NCBI GenBank assembly: GCA_001772615.1
Contig: MEUZ01000007.1
Coordinates: 110,947 to 174,946, forward strand
DNA length: 64,000 nucleotides
Source: a candidate division WWE3 bacterium RIFCSPHIGHO2_01_FULL_40_23
Lineage (GTDB): Bacteria; Patescibacteria; WWE3; UBA101185; 2-01-FULL-41-18
Direction: 5' to 3'
In this document: in pieces, positions 59,716 through 64,000 of the stretch
How positions within the stretch are numbered: position 1 is the stretch's first letter
Layout of the letters: every line of letters starts with the position of its first letter
Position numbers and translations under genes: made by a program
The notes under the pieces: generated by a model
The model's input: the letters and a program-made list of their open reading frames with translations, nothing else
Database searches by the model: none
Told to the model about the DNA's origin: nothing

Positions 59716-60675
59716 TTAAAGCCTTATGTAACTTACCGACCTGCCTTTACCGCTAGTTATAAGAAGGCCTAAAGAGGCAAGTTTAGCAAGGTCTCTGGAA
59801 GCCGTTATCTGTGATATCCTAAACATCCCCCGCACCTTCCGGTTTGTAATTGAAACCCCCGGTTGTTCAAGATATTCCATAATCCCCTTCTGCCTGTCGT
59901 TTAAGGCAAAATAAGCCGAGTGTACACTCTTAATAAAACTTAATTGCCTGACGGTCTCAAATGATTTTTCAGCCTGCAAAAGGAAGGATGAAGCAAAGTA
60001 TTCAAGCCAGTAGGTAAGACTTCCCGAAACGGCCGCACTTTCATACGCCTGGCTGAAAGAAACAAGGTCTTTTTTAAAGTGCTCCTCAAGGCACAAGAAA
60101 CCCCTAAAATCATACCCATGCTTATACAGAAACAAAAGTGCTAGAAGCCTTGAAATCCTTCCGTTCCCCTCCTCAAAGGGCTTTATCCTTAAAATTTGCG
60201 CCATGGCTACCCCCGCCTGCACCACCGGGTGGTCATTTCCCTTTTCCAGATATGAGAGAAAATGCTCAACTGACTCTTGCGCCTCACGCGCGCGAAATTT
60301 CTTCAACTTTCGCCCTAAAGGGCTAAAAAGCAGTCTATGAACTTCCTCTACATCTTCCCCCGTGACGGGATCAGTTGAAGCAAGCCATTCATAACCTATA
60401 AGGCTTAAAGCATTTCTGTAAGCTAGGACGTTATAGTCATCCCGCATTACTTTCCCCCTACCCGCGTTAGTTAAAATCTTGATCACATCTTGTCTCGTTA
60501 TGGAGCTTTTGGTAAGGGCCAAAGACCAATAAATTCTGTTAACGGTAAAATCCCATTTTAACCTTAGTTCATTTTCCGGAGATATTGGGGTCAAAAGTAT
60601 CTCCCTGCGGATCGTTTCTATCCGATCAAGAAGTTCTATAAGTTTTGACGAAACATTGTAGGATAAAAGAAGCAT
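59716..60675 (-). CDS. Fic-domain protein with altered active-site motif
   Basis: 319 aa. Fic motif reads IKPFEEGNGRISRLL instead of HPFxxGNGR: the catalytic His is Lys. N-terminal helical part, C-terminal winged helix (ALNDRQKGIMEYLEQPGVSITNRKVRGMFRISQITASRDLAKLASLGLL). Canonical Fic proteins transfer AMP from ATP to proteins; this one is probably not active in that way and may act as a DNA-binding regulator. Confidence 0.8.
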   Translation of the reverse strand: MLLLSYNVSSKLIELLDRIETIRREILLTPISPENELRLKWDFTVNRIYWSLALTKSSITRQDVIKILTNAGRGKVMRDDYNVLAYRNALSLIGYEWLASTDPVTGEDVEEVHRLLFSPLGRKLKKFRAREAQESVEHFLSYLEKGNDHPVVQAGVAMAQILRIKPFEEGNGRISRLLALLFLYKHGYDFRGFLCLEEHFKKDLVSFSQAYESAAVSGSLTYWLEYFASSFLLQAEKSFETVRQLSFIKSVHSAYFALNDRQKGIMEYLEQPGVSITNRKVRGMFRISQITASRDLAKLASLGLLITSGKGRSVSYIRL

Positions 60676-60876
60676 CCCAATCCCAACTCAAAACTTATCA
60701 TATACTAGTCATTAAAGCAACATTTCTTAAAAGCTTGTTATCAGAACTAAAAACACTCAACCGGATAAGATTAGGATAAGCTTTGCCTATGCATTGGTTA
60801 ACTATTGACTAGGTAGGTTTAGTGTGATGTAATTAAGAAAAGATAAGTATTGCATAGGTAATTTGCAACACTGTAA

Positions 60877-63800
60877 ATGAAAAAGAACCTGCCCGACAAA
60901 CCCCATAAAGATAAAAAACTTGTATCCATAGGCGAAGCTGTGGATATTTTAGGTGTTTCCATTGACACTTTAAGAAGATGGGACAAAAACGGTACTCTAA
61001 AGTCAGTAAGACCCGATGGCAAAAACAGATTCTTCCCGCTTGAAGACATAGAAAACCTCAAATTTTCAAAACCTCTCTCCATCGGTGAAGCCTCAAAACA
61101 GCTTGATCTTTCAACATCAACGTTAAGAAGGCTTGAAGAAAAAGGTTTTATAGAACCTATAAGAAACAAAGCCGGGGAAAGATTGTACACAAAAGACTCT
61201 CTTGATAGATTCCTCCACTCCGAATATTACCTAAGACAGAAACAAGTTGAGGAAAAAATACTTGAACCTCTTAAAAAACCCGAAGAAGTTACCGAAACTT
61301 CGTCCGTTACGGGGCCGAAAATAAACCCGAAGACTACCGGTTCAATTAGGGTTCTAGAAGCTGTTGCTTCAGAAGCCCATCAAAAATCAGTAGAAAACGA
61401 AGAAAAAATACTGGAAACCAGGGAAAAAATCCTTGAAATGATGGAGGGAGCTCTTGAGAACCGAGAGAAGAGTCTTGAAAACAAGAAGAAACTTATAAAA
61501 ATATGGGCAATAAATAAAGCTATTTTTAGCTCCGGTTTGTTCCTTGTTCTTCTCTTTTTGTTCTCAACGGGAGTAATCGCGGCCTCTTTTATAATTTACC
61601 CTGAAGAAACGGCAAAGTTTTTCGGCTACGGTGGCCGAAGAGAGACCTATAAGTACTCAACTAATGTACTTGGTGTCACAGATTCGCCCCTTCCCAGCAA
61701 AGAAGTAAAGCCTAACGTAGTTGGAAGCATTTTAAAGCCCGTAAGCGGGGTGTCACTTGAGCTTGTAAGTCACTTAAAACCTGATACCTACAAGCAGATC
61801 GTGAAAATTGAAAATGTAAACGATGTTTTCAATACTGATGATAGCGGTAATCTCCTCCCTAAAGAAAACATTAAACTTCCTGACAGCTCTTATCTTATCG
61901 TCCCCGACAAAGGCCTTATTTCAAACTTAAACGCAGAGTGGTTAAGAGGAAGAACCTGGGGGGGTGAGCCTGGAAGCCTTCTCGCACTTGATGAAAAGGG
62001 CGACTTAAGTTTCAAAGGCGTGATTACAAGCAAGTCCGTAGGGGGCGAGGCCATAATAGACGGTTCAGTTACGGAGGCGGATCTTGGGAACGATTCAGTT
62101 AATTCAAACAAAATTCAGGACGAGTCCATAACCGGTGATGACATCAAAGACGGCTCCATTGAAAACAAAGATCTTGAAAACTCGTCTTTGACGGTTAAGG
62201 CTGGTGACGGGTTAACTGACGGCGGTGAGGTTGAACTTGGTGAAGAAGTTACACTTAACATAGGTGAAGGTGACGGCGTCAGCGTGGAAGATGATGAAAT
62301 TGGCATAAAGCTTACCTCTTCGGGGACAACGGGAGATGCATCATCCAATTCAGGTTTAGAGGTATCCTCAAGCGGGTTAACTCTCCTTAAAGGCTGTACA
62401 GACGGGCAGATTCTTAAGTGGAATAACTCAACAAATGTATGGTACTGCACTGACGATACGGGCGGGGGAGGTTCATCCGTCTGGTCTGACCTGTTAGCCC
62501 CAACCGCCAACCTTTCACTTTCTCATGATGAATACGAGACAACATTCAATTGGAACACCGCATCCACTGCAGCAGCTCTTGACGCATATTCATTAAGCAT
62601 CACCAATGATGCTTCAACCGACTCCACAACACAAAGAGTACTCGTTATTACAAATGAGGCCGCAACAGGAGGAACAACTGAAAATCTTTTAGTGCTTGAT
62701 AACGCCGATGATTCAACCGTGACAACAGCTTTACAGGTTTTGGGAAGTTCAACGGGGGCTATAACCACAGCACTTGACGTTTCTGATGATCAGATAGTAA
62801 CCGCGCTTTCGATAGGAAACAATGATATTACAACCTCGGGCGCCACGATTTCAGCCACGGAGCTTAATTTGCTTGATTCGGGAATAGCGTTGTCGGAGCT
62901 TACGGATTCAGGCACACTGACAGCTTCAACCGTTGACATTAACGGTGGAAATATAGACGGGACGGCAATCGGCGCGGCTTCGCCCTCAACGGGAGCCTTC
63001 ACTACCCTATCCTCAACAGGTGCCACAACTCTTGGCAATGACTCATCTACGGTTGCTATAAATTCATCGGTTTGGGATATAACCACTTTAGGCGTAACTA
63101 CGGGATTAAGCATTTCAGGTTCCACCAATACTTTGTCAAATATCCCAAATTCAGCACTCACCAACTCCTCTCTGACAATAAACACGGGTGTTGGGCTTTC
63201 AGGAGGCGGTTCCGTTTCACTCGGAGGGTCATTAACCTTGCAAAGCAAAATTTTAACCTCGGCTGACGGGATTGGCTCAAGCTCTTCGTTTTCAGGTCTA
63301 GACTTTCAAGGCTCCTCTGATGATTCTTTAACGCTCTTACAGGGCTGTACAAACAATCAAATTCTTAAATGGAATGATGGTTCAGGAATTTGGGTTTGTT
63401 CCGCAGACGCCACGGGCGGCGGAACTGGTTCCCTTGATGATTCTTATGATAACGGCGGAACCATAACGGTTGACGCGTACGATGTACTCTTTAATTTAAG
63501 CGATTCAACTAACGATTTTAAATTTACTATAGACAATGCCACTTCCGGAGTTATTACTTCCGCTTTTGCAGTAACCACAACCGGAGGGGGCTCGTCTTTC
63601 ACTAACGCCATAGACCTTTCCGATTCGGATATTGTCAATGCTTTAACACTGGGGCAAAACTACATCTTATATGATGGGATCAGAGAGTACTCGCCTTCCA
63701 CGGGAACCTTGGTAATTGAGGACATTTCGGGGAATGACCTGTTATCTTTGGTTGATGGGGGGGCTATTTCAATTGGATCAACCGCGGTTGGGACTACCCA

Positions 63801-64000
63801 GGTAGTGGTTGCAACTGACGGTACCGGTGATTCGGAGGTTGTTTTACCAACGGGCTCAATTTCCGGCACTGAAATTTTAGACGACTCGGTTGTACTCGGA
63901 ATTGATACTGACGGAAGCTACGTAGCATCCTTTACAGCTGGTGGAGGACTAACAGGAGACGCGTCAGGTGAAGGAAGTGCCCCTACCCTGGCAGTTGGAG
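60877..64000 (+). CDS. Giant protein: MerR-type HTH pair, membrane helix, fibre-like repeats (partial)
   Basis: Open to the right edge, over 1040 codons, start ATG 60877. Two MerR/excisionase motifs: VSIGEAVDILGVSIDTLRRWDKNGTL (~15-40) and LSIGEASKQLDLSTSTLRRLEEKGFI (~68-93). Then a charged coiled coil (~125-210), one membrane helix (GLFLVLLFLFSTGVIAASFIIYP), and an extended Gly/Ser/Thr/Asp-rich region with phage tail-fibre-like repeats (ISATELNLLDSG, GATTLGNDSSTVAINSS, LTSADGIGSSSSFS; CTDGQILKWNNSTNVWYC and CTNNQILKWNDGSGIWVC). Predicted inside-DNA, outside-fibre topology. Confidence 0.75.
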   Translation, partial: MKKNLPDKPHKDKKLVSIGEAVDILGVSIDTLRRWDKNGTLKSVRPDGKNRFFPLEDIENLKFSKPLSIGEASKQLDLSTSTLRRLEEKGFIEPIRNKAGERLYTKDSLDRFLHSEYYLRQKQVEEKILEPLKKPEEVTETSSVTGPKINPKTTGSIRVLEAVASEAHQKSVENEEKILETREKILEMMEGALENREKSLENKKKLIKIWAINKAIFSSGLFLVLLFLFSTGVIAASFIIYPEETAKFFGYGGRRETYKYSTNVLGVTDSPLPSKEVKPNVVGSILKPVSGVSLELVSHLKPDTYKQIVKIENVNDVFNTDDSGNLLPKENIKLPDSSYLIVPDKGLISNLNAEWLRGRTWGGEPGSLLALDEKGDLSFKGVITSKSVGGEAIIDGSVTEADLGNDSVNSNKIQDESITGDDIKDGSIENKDLENSSLTVKAGDGLTDGGEVELGEEVTLNIGEGDGVSVEDDEIGIKLTSSGTTGDASSNSGLEVSSSGLTLLKGCTDGQILKWNNSTNVWYCTDDTGGGGSSVWSDLLAPTANLSLSHDEYETTFNWNTASTAAALDAYSLSITNDASTDSTTQRVLVITNEAATGGTTENLLVLDNADDSTVTTALQVLGSSTGAITTALDVSDDQIVTALSIGNNDITTSGATISATELNLLDSGIALSELTDSGTLTASTVDINGGNIDGTAIGAASPSTGAFTTLSSTGATTLGNDSSTVAINSSVWDITTLGVTTGLSISGSTNTLSNIPNSALTNSSLTINTGVGLSGGGSVSLGGSLTLQSKILTSADGIGSSSSFSGLDFQGSSDDSLTLLQGCTNNQILKWNDGSGIWVCSADATGGGTGSLDDSYDNGGTITVDAYDVLFNLSDSTNDFKFTIDNATSGVITSAFAVTTTGGGSSFTNAIDLSDSDIVNALTLGQNYILYDGIREYSPSTGTLVIEDISGNDLLSLVDGGAISIGSTAVGTTQVVVATDGTGDSEVVLPTGSISGTEILDDSVVLGIDTDGSYVASFTAGGGLTGDASGEGSAPTLAVG

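Noticed and set aside
59380..59720. RNase P RNA or tmRNA
   Set aside because: None of the conserved cores (GAGGAAAGTCC, ACAGAA with CCGGC, or the tRNA-like ends with a tag frame) could be placed here or in the other RNA candidates.
61890..63869. Several minus-strand frames of 64-152 codons
   Set aside because: They are the antisense of the giant fibre gene, whose Ser/Thr/Gly repeats give open frames on the opposite strand.
1..64000. CRISPR array
   Set aside because: No run of direct repeats with unique spacers was seen; the Csx3-like domain has no CRISPR context here.

Overview
The window looks like a chromosome fragment from a Candidate Phyla Radiation (Patescibacteria) bacterium, probably in or near Microgenomates. 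This is inferred from gene content and style, not from a database search. Signs are a compact AT-rich backbone with the standard code (TGA used as stop), ribosomal proteins L33, SecE, NusG, L11, L1, L10 and L7/L12, a glycogen-type cluster (galT, two glgA, two GH57), MreB, a sortase, a TMTC-like membrane protein and a giant surface protein. Several backbone genes appear leaderless: a sigma70-type -10 box ends about 6-7 bases before the start codon.

Layout. 0-8.4 kb: TMTC-like protein, small genes in single-gene cassettes with their own terminators, an M24 peptidase, rpmG (57 aa), three tandem paralogues of an unnamed small family, tRNA-Trp, and two toxin-antitoxin loci (a Phd-like antitoxin with a frameshifted RelE/ParE-like toxin; an AbrB/PIN pair). 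8.4-26.6 kb: an accessory island. Nearly all its genes lie on the minus strand, look GC-richer than the backbone, start from strong Shine-Dalgarno sites and have no obvious name. It carries a RavA-like AAA ATPase next to a ViaA-like VWA protein, an 895-aa protein with an OB/TRAM-like start and a Cys cluster, a P-loop protein whose C-terminus resembles the CRISPR ring nuclease Csx3, and many small proteins. Between the genes lie long hairpin-rich stretches with recurring motifs (GGGGAGAGA boxes, GAGCCGACAG hairpins) and dispersed palindromic repeats. A perfect consensus promoter followed by a hairpin and T-tract sits at the upstream edge (26.4-26.58 kb).

26.6-35.2 kb: TrmB-like regulator, a long gene split by one in-frame TAG, ABC-F ATPase, M50 protease and a candidate small RNA. 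35.2-38.5 kb: secE-nusG-rplK-rplA-rplJ-rplL, with a tRNA-like structure and a long inverted repeat between rplJ and rplL. 38.6-43.1 kb: two secreted metallophosphatase paralogues, the first without its metal-binding motifs. 43.1-50.4 kb: candidate small RNA, then galT-glgA-phosphatase-GH57-GH57-glgA (storage glucan). 50.4-54.2 kb: rod-like RNA, MerR-type protein, WecG/TagA glycosyltransferase, MreB. 54.3-59 kb: PEGA protein, sortase, Cache sensor, MFS transporter, DUF3175, tRNA-Pro. 59-64 kb: long inverted repeat, a Fic protein with Lys in place of the catalytic His, and a gene running off the right edge whose product joins two MerR-type DNA-binding motifs, a membrane helix and a tail-fibre-like repeat region.

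The best candidates for something undescribed are the island's repeated RNA units with their associated small genes, the Csx3-like/P-loop fusion next to the RavA/ViaA-like pair, and the membrane-anchored DNA-binding fibre protein. All assignments come from reading the sequence; no searches or folding programs were run.
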